Below, piece by piece: positions 6,536-13,382 of a stretch of DNA of 33,102 bases (positions within the stretch are counted from its first letter, which is position 1; the number at the start of each line of letters is the position of its first letter). The stretch is from Ruminiclostridium papyrosolvens C7 (GTDB lineage: Bacteria > Bacillota > Clostridia > Acetivibrionales > DSM-1351): the NCBI RefSeq assembly GCF_000421965.1, contig NZ_ATAY01000071.1:1-33102 (forward strand). The letters run 5' to 3'. A program made the position numbers and the translations under genes. The notes under the pieces are model-generated. The model had not been told where the DNA came from, searched no databases, and saw nothing but the letters and a program-made list of their open reading frames with translations.

Positions 6536-6570
6536 AATCTTAATTATTACAAATTGTAATAATTAAGATT
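6536..6570. promoter_or_regulatory. Perfect 35-bp palindrome, operator site 4, upstream of the agr-type operon
   Basis: The arms 6536-6552 and 6554-6570 are perfect 17-base inverted copies around a central A. The core at 6544-6562 is exactly the consensus TTATTACAAATTGTAATAA of the three sites between the XRE genes. Its right edge touches the -35 box of the response-regulator promoter. Confidence 0.75.
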
Positions 6571-6598
6571 TGAAACTAGCATCTCAATAATATATGAT
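6570..6598 (+). promoter_or_regulatory. Promoter of the response regulator-kinase operon
   Basis: TTGAAA (6570-6575), a 17-base spacer and TATGAT (6593-6598), 34 bases before the start codon. The -35 box abuts operator site 4, so repressor binding and RNA polymerase binding would conflict. Confidence 0.6.
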
Positions 6599-6631
6599 GT
6601 ATTCATAAAATTTAGATGGAGGTATTAAATA

Positions 6632-7354
6632 ATGATAAGTATAGCTGCCATTGATGATTCAAAAAATGTTTTAGACGATTATATAAATAATATCCCAAAA
6701 TGGTTAAGCCAAAATAATATAGATGGCGAACTTGTAATTGCTACGTCAGCCCCGAATAAATTTATTAATGCTGTTGAAAACAATTTAGTTAATGTTTGTA
6801 TAATTGATATTAACCTCAAAAATGATACCAATGGCATGGATTTAGCTAGACAAGTTAGATCAATAAACAAGTCTTGCGAAATAATATTTGTTACTGCTTG
6901 TCTTGAATATATTCAAGAAGCATTTGAGGTTAAGGCTTATAGTTTTATTCAAAAGCCACGGTGGGATAAGCTCCAGAATACTCTTATAGAATTATCAAAA
7001 GAAAAGCAATCAAATAAAAGAAGTTGTATAGATATTAAATGTGGATCACAAGTTTTCTTTATTCAAATTGATGATATAAATTATATAGAACATTTGCAAA
7101 CTAAAACTGTAATTCACACTTCTGATGGAGATTACCACACTTATGAGGGTTTGGAAGAATTAGTTGAAAGAATTAACGATGTCAGGTTTAAAAGATGCCA
7201 CAGGTCAATATTTATTAATACTTTCTGTGTTTATTGTCTCGATGTAAAAAGTAAAGAGTTTATTCTTAAAGATAAATCAAGATGTTCCATTGGTCCCAAA
7301 TATTTTGCAAATTTTAAAACGCAAGAAGGTTGGAGGCAATTGTTATGTCTATAG
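6632..7354 (+). CDS. AgrA-like response regulator (receiver + LytTR)
   Basis: 240 aa. Receiver domain at 1-120: acidic pair Asp8/Asp9, phospho-acceptor Asp59 (CIIDIN), Thr88 (FVTA) and Lys108 (IQKP). LytTR DNA-binding domain at about 130-237, with DDINYIEHLQTKTVI, a conserved FKRCHRSIFIN segment and a Cys-rich end. This is the architecture of AgrA/ComE/VirR-type regulators that answer to peptide-sensing GHKL kinases. The start is ATG 6632 with GATGGAGG. The next gene, the kinase, overlaps its end by 10 nt. The likely targets are the agrBD promoter and element genes. Confidence 0.92.
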   Translation: MISIAAIDDSKNVLDDYINNIPKWLSQNNIDGELVIATSAPNKFINAVENNLVNVCIIDINLKNDTNGMDLARQVRSINKSCEIIFVTACLEYIQEAFEVKAYSFIQKPRWDKLQNTLIELSKEKQSNKRSCIDIKCGSQVFFIQIDDINYIEHLQTKTVIHTSDGDYHTYEGLEELVERINDVRFKRCHRSIFINTFCVYCLDVKSKEFILKDKSRCSIGPKYFANFKTQEGWRQLLCL

Positions 7355-8652
7355 GAATTTCAACAGCAAATTTTATTTTTACTATGATAAGTGCATTGAC
7401 AATATATATTTTCTTAAACTTAACATTTGATATTAAATTAAAAATACAAAGAATTGCTTGTTTTGTTATCGCATTTTCAATAACAAACACGTATATATCC
7501 TATTTATTATCACTTGTTGATATAGATAGTAATTTTTATAGAATTTTTAAAACACTATTACTTTTTGCACTCAGTATACTTATCATAAAATATACTCTTA
7601 AAATTTCGTTCAAGTACACCATTTTATCATTTTGTATTATGGGCATTGGTTTAGGAGTTGGTAATGCTGTATGCGTTTTATTTTTTAGCTTATTTAATTT
7701 TAGCAATACAGTAAATCAAGCACAATCAAATACATATATTTATATCATTTATAATATATTGATTTATTCAACTATGCTTTTATTTGTTCTTTTATCAATA
7801 TTAGCTTTCAAACGTCACAAATTAACTACTAGTACTATATATTCGATGGTATCCCTGTTATTCCTGACAATCTGTGCTTACATTGGGGTTTACTTCTTTC
7901 AAAAGAATTTTAATTTAAGTAGCTTTGTTATAATGTTAATCATATCTACTGTCTTTTGTTTATTCACTTATTGGTATATATTAAAAGTTAATGAAAATGA
8001 TAAGCAGAAAGCAGAAATTAAACAACAAAAATTCTACAATAAGTCATTAGGTATGGCGTTACAAGATTTACGTCATTACAAGCACGACCAATTTAATCAC
8101 TTAACTGTTATAAACTCAATGTTAAAAATGGGTAAATATGATGATGCAAGTTTGTACATGGATGAAATTATTGCAACTACATTATCTTTAACAAATACTG
8201 CTATATTTAATATTCAGAATGCCGGTTTATTTGGGATAATTTCGTCTAAAATGGATAATGCTGATAAATTAGGAGTAAATTTTGATTTACAAGTTATTGG
8301 TGTTATTGATTCTATTGAGAATATTAAGATTTCTGAACTATGCGAAATTATTGGAATTTATTTAGATAACTCAATCGAGGCCGCACAACTTTGTGATGAA
8401 AAAAACATTGAAATGACAGTATCAAATACTAATTCGGAAATAGATATAACCATTATAAATAATTGCATCAACAAGCCTAATATGGGACAAATAAAGCAAG
8501 ATGGTTACTCAACAAAAGGAGAGAGTAGAGGCCATGGATTAAGTATCGTTGAAAACCTATTAAATAAATATAATAATATTTTAAATGTTACTAGGTTTGA
8601 TAATAATAAAATGCAATTTATACAAACACTTAAAATTAAAAAGGGCATTTAA
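7345..8652 (+). CDS. AgrC-like membrane sensor histidine kinase (GHKL)
   Basis: 435 aa from ATG 7345, with TTGGAGG 8 nt upstream; the TTG at 7330 lies in that SD and is rejected. Six or so membrane segments fill residues 1-215, a peptide sensor of the AgrC type. The dimerization/phosphoacceptor region is LRHYKHDQFNHL, with His247 the likely site. The ATPase has an N-box (YLDNSIEA, Asn342) and a G-box (GESRGHGL, about 392-399). It overlaps the response-regulator gene, so the two are coupled. Its stop codon lies in the loop of a terminator shared with agrD. The likely ligand is the peptide made by the convergent agrBD genes. Confidence 0.92.
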   Translation: MSIGISTANFIFTMISALTIYIFLNLTFDIKLKIQRIACFVIAFSITNTYISYLLSLVDIDSNFYRIFKTLLLFALSILIIKYTLKISFKYTILSFCIMGIGLGVGNAVCVLFFSLFNFSNTVNQAQSNTYIYIIYNILIYSTMLLFVLLSILAFKRHKLTTSTIYSMVSLLFLTICAYIGVYFFQKNFNLSSFVIMLIISTVFCLFTYWYILKVNENDKQKAEIKQQKFYNKSLGMALQDLRHYKHDQFNHLTVINSMLKMGKYDDASLYMDEIIATTLSLTNTAIFNIQNAGLFGIISSKMDNADKLGVNFDLQVIGVIDSIENIKISELCEIIGIYLDNSIEAAQLCDEKNIEMTVSNTNSEIDITIINNCINKPNMGQIKQDGYSTKGESRGHGLSIVENLLNKYNNILNVTRFDNNKMQFIQTLKIKKGI

Positions 8653-8661
8653 GCCCTTTTT
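8638..8661. terminator. Bidirectional terminator with the kinase stop codon in its loop
   Basis: AAAAAGGGC (8638-8646) and GCCCTTTTT (8653-8661) form a perfect 9-bp stem with loop ATTTAA, which contains the kinase TAA. A-runs and T-runs on both sides let it end the kinase transcript (+) and the agrBD transcript (-), whose stop is 12 bases away. Confidence 0.75.
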
Positions 8662-8672
8662 AATAATTCTGC

Positions 8673-8816
8673 CTAATCTCTTATTATTAAGGATTCAGGG
8701 CATTTTTTCTGGTAATAGCCAAAGAGCCAACAAGCGCCCGCCGATAACGTTGCAAAAAACATACCGAAAGAAACTATGGCTCCCATAATTATTACTTTAA
8801 TATTTCTCTTATTCAT
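8673..8816 (-). CDS. agrD: AgrD-type cyclic-lactone autoinducer peptide precursor
   Basis: A 47-aa ORF starting at ATG 8816, three bases after the agrB stop, with SD AAGGAGGG inside the agrB end. It has the three AgrD parts. Residues 1-25 are an amphipathic, basic N-terminal leader (MNKRNIKVIIMGAIVSFGMF then FATLS). The core follows AGA with Cys29 (CWLFGY), and an acidic/Pro C-terminal recognition tail follows (YQKKCPESL). By alignment with the tail of clostridial AgrD peptides, the mature signal is probably a thiolactone ring beginning at Cys29 and ending at Gly33 or Tyr34. A second Cys (39) in the tail is not expected to be in the signal. AgrB would process it. Confidence 0.88.
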   Translation of the reverse strand: MNKRNIKVIIMGAIVSFGMFFATLSAGACWLFGYYQKKCPESLIIRD

Positions 8817-8819
8817 CCT

Positions 8820-9401
8820 CTATCCCTCCTTCTTACTTAAAGTATTTCCTGTTAATTTATAAGCTAAAGGTGTCGTCATTATTGATACTATTAAAGCATT
8901 AATGGATATGATGTTTGCGAACAAAGTTGAAACCAAAGTAGTTAATAAAAGTAATAATGAAAGTGTTATAAAACCGTAAAATCGTAACTTTCTTTTGTGT
9001 TTGCTTGAAACAATAGGTTTACTTGGAAGGTCAGCAGGTGCATAAAGGTATGTTAATGTGTATACAATGATAAAAATAATAATGTTGATCTTTATAGGTA
9101 TTATATATGACAGATAAACACTACCGTATATTGATAAAAAATATGATATAAGACATCTTATTTGAGTTTTTGAATGTATACCTCCTAGGCTTAGCCGAAG
9201 TGATCCTGCAGATAAGATTGCCGTAAATACTAATAGGAAAATATTCAAAGGTATGGATACTATCAATAAGGCTAAAACTTTTGATATATCACTAATACCC
9301 ATGTAAAGTCCATACTCAATTTTTTCAGCCTTTTCTGGTGTGATGTCAGGCAAAATTAATACTGCTTGTTTAGTAATATATTCGGTAATTCTACTTAACA
9401 A
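8820..9401 (-). CDS. agrB: AgrB-family peptide processing and export protein
   Basis: A 193-aa integral membrane protein with the AgrB catalytic pair His76 (GGIHS) and Cys83 (IRCLISY), the same spacing as in staphylococcal AgrB. Hydrophobic segments lie at about 41-66, 82-125 and 145-185, with a basic loop KHKRKL near 133-138. It cuts the C-terminal tail of AgrD and helps form the thiolactone. The start is TTG 9401, with GGTG about 7 nt upstream; no ATG is available at this end. agrD follows after 3 bases. The order B then D is canonical, but the sensor genes are convergent instead of downstream. Confidence 0.93.
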   Translation of the reverse strand: MLSRITEYITKQAVLILPDITPEKAEKIEYGLYMGISDISKVLALLIVSIPLNIFLLVFTAILSAGSLRLSLGGIHSKTQIRCLISYFLSIYGSVYLSYIIPIKINIIIFIIVYTLTYLYAPADLPSKPIVSSKHKRKLRFYGFITLSLLLLLTTLVSTLFANIISINALIVSIMTTPLAYKLTGNTLSKKEG

Positions 9402-9424
9402 TTTGATTCACCAACCTTTACTAA

Positions 9425-9453
9425 ATTATATACTATTTATCAAATATTGTCGA
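9425..9453 (-). promoter_or_regulatory. Promoter of agrBD
   Basis: On the minus strand, TCGACA (9453-9448), a 17-base spacer and TATAAT (9430-9425), a near-consensus sigma-A promoter. The predicted start gives a leader under 20 bases before TTG 9401. I did not find an obvious AgrA direct repeat. Confidence 0.6.
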
Positions 9454-9518
9454 TTGTTGTAATACAAAATTTCTTAAATCATAGAATAACGATACCTCTA
9501 AAAAGAAAGGAGTTACAA

Positions 9519-10580
9519 ATGAGATTGCCAAATGGTTATGGTTCAGTTCACAAATTGTCAGGAAAAAGGAGAAAACCATGGTGCGTTAGAAAAACCAGGG
9601 AAATAGATAATAATGGCAAGCAGCAGTATGATTATTTGGGCTATTATAAAACTCAACCCGAAGCGTTACAAGCTCTTGCTGAGTACAATTCGAATCCATA
9701 TGATATAAAGACATCTATAATAACATTTGGAGAAGTATATGAAAAGTGGTCAAATGAGCGGCTAATTCTTAAAGATGACGCTCACCCATATGGAATATCA
9801 CAATCAAACATTAATGGATATAAAGCTTCTTGGAAACTATGTGCTGAAATTAAAGACATGAAATTTGTAGATGTAAAATTGTCGCATCTGCAAATGGTAG
9901 TTGATAAATCAGGTAAAAACTATCCTACACTTAGAAAATTAAAGGTCTTATTAGGTCAATTATTTGAATATGCAATAATACACGATGTCATTACAAAAGA
10001 TAGAAACGTAGTTGAGTATGTGGATATTAGTAAAGCAGGAAATCCAAAAGCATTAAACAGAAAACCATTTACTAATCAGGAGATTAAAAAAGTTTGGAGT
10101 ATGGTAGGTGCAAATGACTATATCAATGTAATATTAATGCTAATATATTCTGGTGTCCGGGTTTCAGAACTTCTAGATTTAAAGAAAATAAATGTAAGCT
10201 TAAAGGAACAATGGTTTGATATAACCGAATCAAAAACAAACGCAGGAATAAGAAGAGTACCTATTGCAGACAAAGTTCTTCCTTACTTTCAGCACTGGAT
10301 GTCCAAGAATCAATGTGAATACCTTCTTTCTACACCTGATGGAGAACATTTTTTGTATAGAAATTATTACGATTCATATTGGAAGCCATTAATGGATCTG
10401 ATGGGCATGAGTCACTTACCACACGACACAAGACATACTTGTGTTTCACTTTTAACATCTGCACAGGTCGATGAAAGGTTTATTAAAAAGATTGTTGGAC
10501 ATAGTGGACAAGGTGTAACACAGATTGTTTATACACACCTAGAAGTCAGTGAATTACTTGTTGCTATTAATAAAATCTAG
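9519..10580 (+). CDS. int: Tyrosine recombinase/integrase
   Basis: 353 aa from ATG 9519, with AAAGGAG 6 nt upstream; the upstream in-frame start at 9447 lacks an SD. The layout is an N-terminal AP2-like arm-binding region (residues 1-60, GYYKTQPEALQALAEYN just after), a core-binding SAM-like domain (about 65-180) and a catalytic domain (about 185-353). The catalytic residues are visible: Arg214 (GVRVSELL), Lys239 (SKTNAG), His302/Arg305 (HDTRH), His328 (GHSG) and the nucleophile Tyr338 (VYTHLE). It integrates and excises the element. It sits at the very end of the element, beside direct repeats and the 3' end of rpsI, as expected for attachment-site-proximal int genes. Confidence 0.95.
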   Translation: MRLPNGYGSVHKLSGKRRKPWCVRKTREIDNNGKQQYDYLGYYKTQPEALQALAEYNSNPYDIKTSIITFGEVYEKWSNERLILKDDAHPYGISQSNINGYKASWKLCAEIKDMKFVDVKLSHLQMVVDKSGKNYPTLRKLKVLLGQLFEYAIIHDVITKDRNVVEYVDISKAGNPKALNRKPFTNQEIKKVWSMVGANDYINVILMLIYSGVRVSELLDLKKINVSLKEQWFDITESKTNAGIRRVPIADKVLPYFQHWMSKNQCEYLLSTPDGEHFLYRNYYDSYWKPLMDLMGMSHLPHDTRHTCVSLLTSAQVDERFIKKIVGHSGQGVTQIVYTHLEVSELLVAINKI

Positions 10581-10590
10581 ATATTATTAT

Positions 10591-10620
10591 TGTCTATTAT
10601 ATGTCTATTGCTTGTCTATT
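10591..10620. repeat. Three direct repeats TGTCTATT at an 11-bp period
   Basis: TGTCTATT occurs at 10591-10598, 10602-10609 and 10613-10620, each exactly 11 bases apart, 10 bases after the int stop codon. Helically phased short repeats next to int are what arm-type integrase or excisionase binding sites look like. This is an inference from position and phasing. Confidence 0.6.
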
Positions 10621-10664
10621 ACTAGCAGATTTTTGTTAGTTTTTATGAGTTTTTGAGAATAAAC

Positions 10665-10696
10665 AAATCCCCCAAATATAAGCATTTGGGGGATTT
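10665..10696. terminator. Terminator between int and rpsI, both directions
   Basis: AAATCCCCCAAAT (10665-10677) and ATTTGGGGGATTT (10684-10696) form a perfect 13-bp stem with a 6-base loop. It lies 15 bases after the rpsI stop on the minus strand and about 85 bases after int on the plus strand. It probably ends the rplM-rpsI transcript. Confidence 0.85.
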
Positions 10697-10711
10697 TGTA
10701 TGTTTTGTGCT

Positions 10712-11104
10712 TTATCTCTTTGAGAACTGTGGTGCTCTTCTTGCTTTTTTGAGACCGTATTTCTTTCTTTCCTTCATTCTTGGGTCTCTTGTCAAGAATC
10801 CAGCTTTCTTCAATGCTGGTCTTAATTCTTCATCAGCCTTTAAAAGAGCTCTTGAAATACCGTGTCTGATAGCACCGGCTTGACCTGTAAATCCTCCGCC
10901 GATAACTTTGCATATAACATCAAACTTTGAGACAGTGTCAGTGAGGGTTAATGGTTGTTTAACAATAACCTTCAATGTTTCCAATCCAAAGTAATCATCC
11001 AATGATCTATCATTTATTGTAATTTTTCCTTCTCCAGGAACAAGTCTTACTCTTGCAACTGATTTCTTTCTACGTCCTGTACCGTAGTAATATACGTTAG
11101 CCAT
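10712..11104 (-). CDS. rpsI: 30S ribosomal protein S9
   Basis: 130 aa, the standard length, with the S9 start ([16 protein letters not shown]), the [15 protein letters not shown] motif and the universal C-terminal tail ending in APQFSKR, whose last Arg reaches the P-site tRNA. It lies 18 bases after rplM, forming the usual rplM-rpsI pair. The 3' end of rpsI is a known integration target for some integrative elements of Firmicutes. That matters because the integrase is adjacent, yet this copy is complete. Confidence 0.98.
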   Translation of the reverse strand: MANVYYYGTGRRKKSVARVRLVPGEGKITINDRSLDDYFGLETLKVIVKQPLTLTDTVSKFDVICKVIGGGFTGQAGAIRHGISRALLKADEELRPALKKAGFLTRDPRMKERKKYGLKKARRAPQFSKR

Positions 11105-11122
11105 TATTTTTTCCTCCCTCCA

Positions 11123-11557
11123 TTAAATGTTCAAATCAAGTACTTCTGGTTTTTGTGCTTGATGGTTATGTTCAGATCCTCTGTATACTTTGAGTTTTCT
11201 GTACATTTGTCTTCCAAGACTGTTCTTTGGAAGCATTCCCTTTACAGCTAATTCAATAGCCTTCTCTGGGTGTTTTTCCATCAAGTGCTTGTACTTGATT
11301 TCCTTTAATCCGCCTGGATGAAGAGTATGGTATCTGTAAAGCTTCTGATCCAGTTTCTTACCAGTTAAAAGTACTTTTTCTGCATTGAGTACTATTACAT
11401 GATCGCCAGTATCAACGTGTGGAGTGAAAATTGGCTTATTTTTTCCTCTTAAAATGCTGGCAATTTCACTTGCCAATCTTCCAAGGGGCTTACCTTCTGC
11501 ATCAATAATGTACCATTTTCTTTCAACTTCTTGTGGCTTTGCCATGAAAGTTTTCAT
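11123..11557 (-). CDS. rplM: 50S ribosomal protein L13
   Basis: 144 aa with the L13 signatures [32 protein letters not shown], and [12 protein letters not shown] near the C terminus. An early-assembly 23S rRNA binding protein. The start is ATG 11557 (MKTFMAKPQ, as in the family), with AAGGAGG 12 nt upstream. It is the first gene of an rplM-rpsI operon with its own strong promoter at 11653-11681. Confidence 0.98.
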   Translation of the reverse strand: MKTFMAKPQEVERKWYIIDAEGKPLGRLASEIASILRGKNKPIFTPHVDTGDHVIVLNAEKVLLTGKKLDQKLYRYHTLHPGGLKEIKYKHLMEKHPEKAIELAVKGMLPKNSLGRQMYRKLKVYRGSEHNHQAQKPEVLDLNI

Positions 11558-11652
11558 TTCTTAATACAACCTCCTTAAAAATCTATAACCTATTTATGTT
11601 AGCAGTTAGTTTCAGACTATTCACCAAAAGTAACCGTTTAGGACACTACAAC

Positions 11653-11681
11653 ATTTTAATATACAGAAATTTGTCTGTCAA
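11653..11681 (-). promoter_or_regulatory. Promoter of rplM-rpsI
   Basis: On the minus strand, TTGACA (11681-11676), a 17-base spacer and TAAAAT (11658-11653), almost a perfect sigma-A promoter. The transcript would begin near 11646, giving a leader of about 90 bases before rplM. That leader could hold an L13-type autoregulatory leader structure. Confidence 0.75.
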
Positions 11682-11792
11682 GTAGAAAATGCGATGAATT
11701 TAATTTACCTCTCATTATCTCTCTATTTTTCTTAATATATCTCCATATCTCTCATATAATCGTTCTTCATTTCACTTTTTTCGTTTTAGCCT

Positions 11793-12530
11793 CTAATAGT
11801 AAATCTCCATTAAATACAACCCCTGTGCAGGAGCGGTCTTACCTGCTTTTGTCCTGTCAAGCCCCGCAATAATCCCGGTAACCTCAGACTCATTCAGCTT
11901 TCCCATCCCGACGTATATTAGAGTTCCTGCTATTATTCTTACCATATTATACAGAAATCCGTTTCCGGAAACCTCTATGTAAATCATATTATCTTCTTTC
12001 TCAGAAACTTCCATACTATAAATCTCTCTTACAGTACTTCTAACCTGTCCTCCTGTGGCCTGAAATGCTGCAAAATCATGTTCGCCTATGAAATACCCGG
12101 CTGCTTCTTGCATTTTCGCAATGTCAAGTTCAGGTCTTACATGGCAGGATCTGTTTCTCATAATAGCTGAAGGGTGTGGTGAATTGTATATCAGGTACCT
12201 GTACTTTTTACCTTTTGTAGAGTATCTTGCATGAAATTCTTCCGGAACCTCTTCTGATTGCTTAATAACTATATCATCAGGCAACAAATTATTTATAGCA
12301 TAAGAAAACTTATCTCCGGGTATGTTGGAATTTGTGAGAAAATGTGCTACCTGCCCGTATGCATGTACTCCTACATCCGTTCGGCTGCAGCCTGTAACTC
12401 CAACATCTTCACCCAATAGTTTAGAAATGGCTTTTTGAATTACTTCCTGTACTGTTTTGGCATTTTTCTGAACCTGCCAACCATGATAATTTGTACCGTC
12501 GTATTCAATATTAATCTTAATTTTCCTCAT
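11793..12530 (-). CDS. truA: tRNA pseudouridine(38-40) synthase TruA
   Basis: 245 aa from ATG 12530, where the family homology starts (MRKIKINIEYDGTNYHGWQ). An upstream in-frame start at 12587 would add 19 residues and overlap ecfT. The catalytic Asp lies in CSRTDVGVHAYGQVAHF (about residues 52-58). FHARYSTKGKKYRY and GNGFLYNMVRIIAGTL are further TruA motifs. It makes pseudouridine at positions 38-40 of the tRNA anticodon stem. It lies just after ecfT, a common order in Firmicutes. Confidence 0.95.
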   Translation of the reverse strand: MRKIKINIEYDGTNYHGWQVQKNAKTVQEVIQKAISKLLGEDVGVTGCSRTDVGVHAYGQVAHFLTNSNIPGDKFSYAINNLLPDDIVIKQSEEVPEEFHARYSTKGKKYRYLIYNSPHPSAIMRNRSCHVRPELDIAKMQEAAGYFIGEHDFAAFQATGGQVRSTVREIYSMEVSEKEDNMIYIEVSGNGFLYNMVRIIAGTLIYVGMGKLNESEVTGIIAGLDRTKAGKTAPAQGLYLMEIYY

Positions 12531-12553
12531 AAATTTATCTAATAATTCCTTTT

Positions 12554-13357
12554 CTAAAATAGCACATATTCCATTAGTAATACCCACGTCATAAATGCTA
12601 CAGTTATAACCGTTACAACCGCATCACTACCCGAAAAACGAAGCTGCTTCATTCTTGTTCTACCCTCACTGCCCCGATAGCATCTGGCCTCCATTGCCGT
12701 AGCTAATTCATCAGCTCTTCTGAATGCACTGATAAATAACGGAATCAGCACAGGTATAAAACTTTTTGCACGCTCAATCATATTTCCTGAATCAAAATCG
12801 GCTCCTCTGGATGACTGTGCTTTTATAATCTTATCTGTCTCATCCAGTAGTGTGGGAATAAACCTTAAAGCTATAGTCATCATCATTGCGATTTCGTGAA
12901 CAGGTACTTTTATGCGTTTTAATGGACCTAAAAGCTTTTCAATTGCATCTGTAAGGGCAATCGGTGTGGTAGTGTAGGTTAACAGACTAGCGGTAATTAT
13001 AAGCAGAAAAAGCCTTATAGCCATCTTAATAGCTACATTAATACCCTCATATGTTATGCTTAGAAAACCCCAACTCCAAATTTCAGTTCCTTTTATCGTG
13101 AATATGTTTATAATCCCAGCAAAAATAACAATAAATAATACCGGTTTCAGGCCTTTAAGTACAAATTTAACAGGTATGTTTGAGGATATTACCGTAATAG
13201 CAGTAAACAACGTCAGTAACAAATATCCCCAGTAGGTACTTATTAAAAAAATGAATATCATCATTATAAATGTCAGAATTATTTTTGTTCGGGGGTCAGC
13301 CTTATGCAGAAGCGAATCTCCTGGCACATACTGCCCTATGGTTATGTCTCTTATCAA
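12554..13357 (-). CDS. ecfT: ECF transporter transmembrane protein EcfT
   Basis: 267 aa from TTG 13357, with AAGGAG 8 nt upstream; this fits the family start (IRDITIGQYVPGDSLLHKAD). A longer GTG-start version overlaps its own SD. Several membrane segments fill the first 130 residues. The Ala-Arg-Gly type coupling motifs are visible as SSRGADF (about 190) and MEARCYRG (about 229), which link EcfT to the ATPases. It is the scaffold of energy-coupling-factor vitamin transporters. Confidence 0.95.
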   Translation of the reverse strand: MIRDITIGQYVPGDSLLHKADPRTKIILTFIMMIFIFLISTYWGYLLLTLFTAITVISSNIPVKFVLKGLKPVLFIVIFAGIINIFTIKGTEIWSWGFLSITYEGINVAIKMAIRLFLLIITASLLTYTTTPIALTDAIEKLLGPLKRIKVPVHEIAMMMTIALRFIPTLLDETDKIIKAQSSRGADFDSGNMIERAKSFIPVLIPLFISAFRRADELATAMEARCYRGSEGRTRMKQLRFSGSDAVVTVITVAFMTWVLLMEYVLF

Positions 13358-13382
13358 TTGCCCGTCTCCTTCCACTAGCCTT

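Larger units (their letters stand above)
1..10620. mobile_element. Integrated mobile element (one end), ICE/IME or prophage-like
   Basis: This stretch has an integrase at its right edge, two divergent XRE repressors, an excisionase-like HTH protein, an HUH replication initiator, SSB, a VRR-NUC nuclease and ParA/ParB-like genes, all next to a housekeeping ribosomal-protein cluster. That gene content is typical of integrative elements that replicate after excision. No relaxase, type IV secretion, capsid or terminase gene is in view, so whether it is conjugative, mobilizable or a phage cannot be decided. The left end lies outside the window. The right boundary is placed after the triple repeat at 10591-10620 by inference; it could lie anywhere up to the 3' end of rpsI near 10712. 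Confidence 0.8.

Noticed and set aside
7330..7344. Upstream TTG start for the sensor kinase
   Set aside because: The TTG is part of the SD TTGGAGG for the ATG at 7345, which has ideal spacing.
9447..9518. Longer integrase from an upstream start
   Set aside because: No SD precedes it, while AAAGGAG lies just before ATG 9519; the family homology begins at MRLPNGYGSV.
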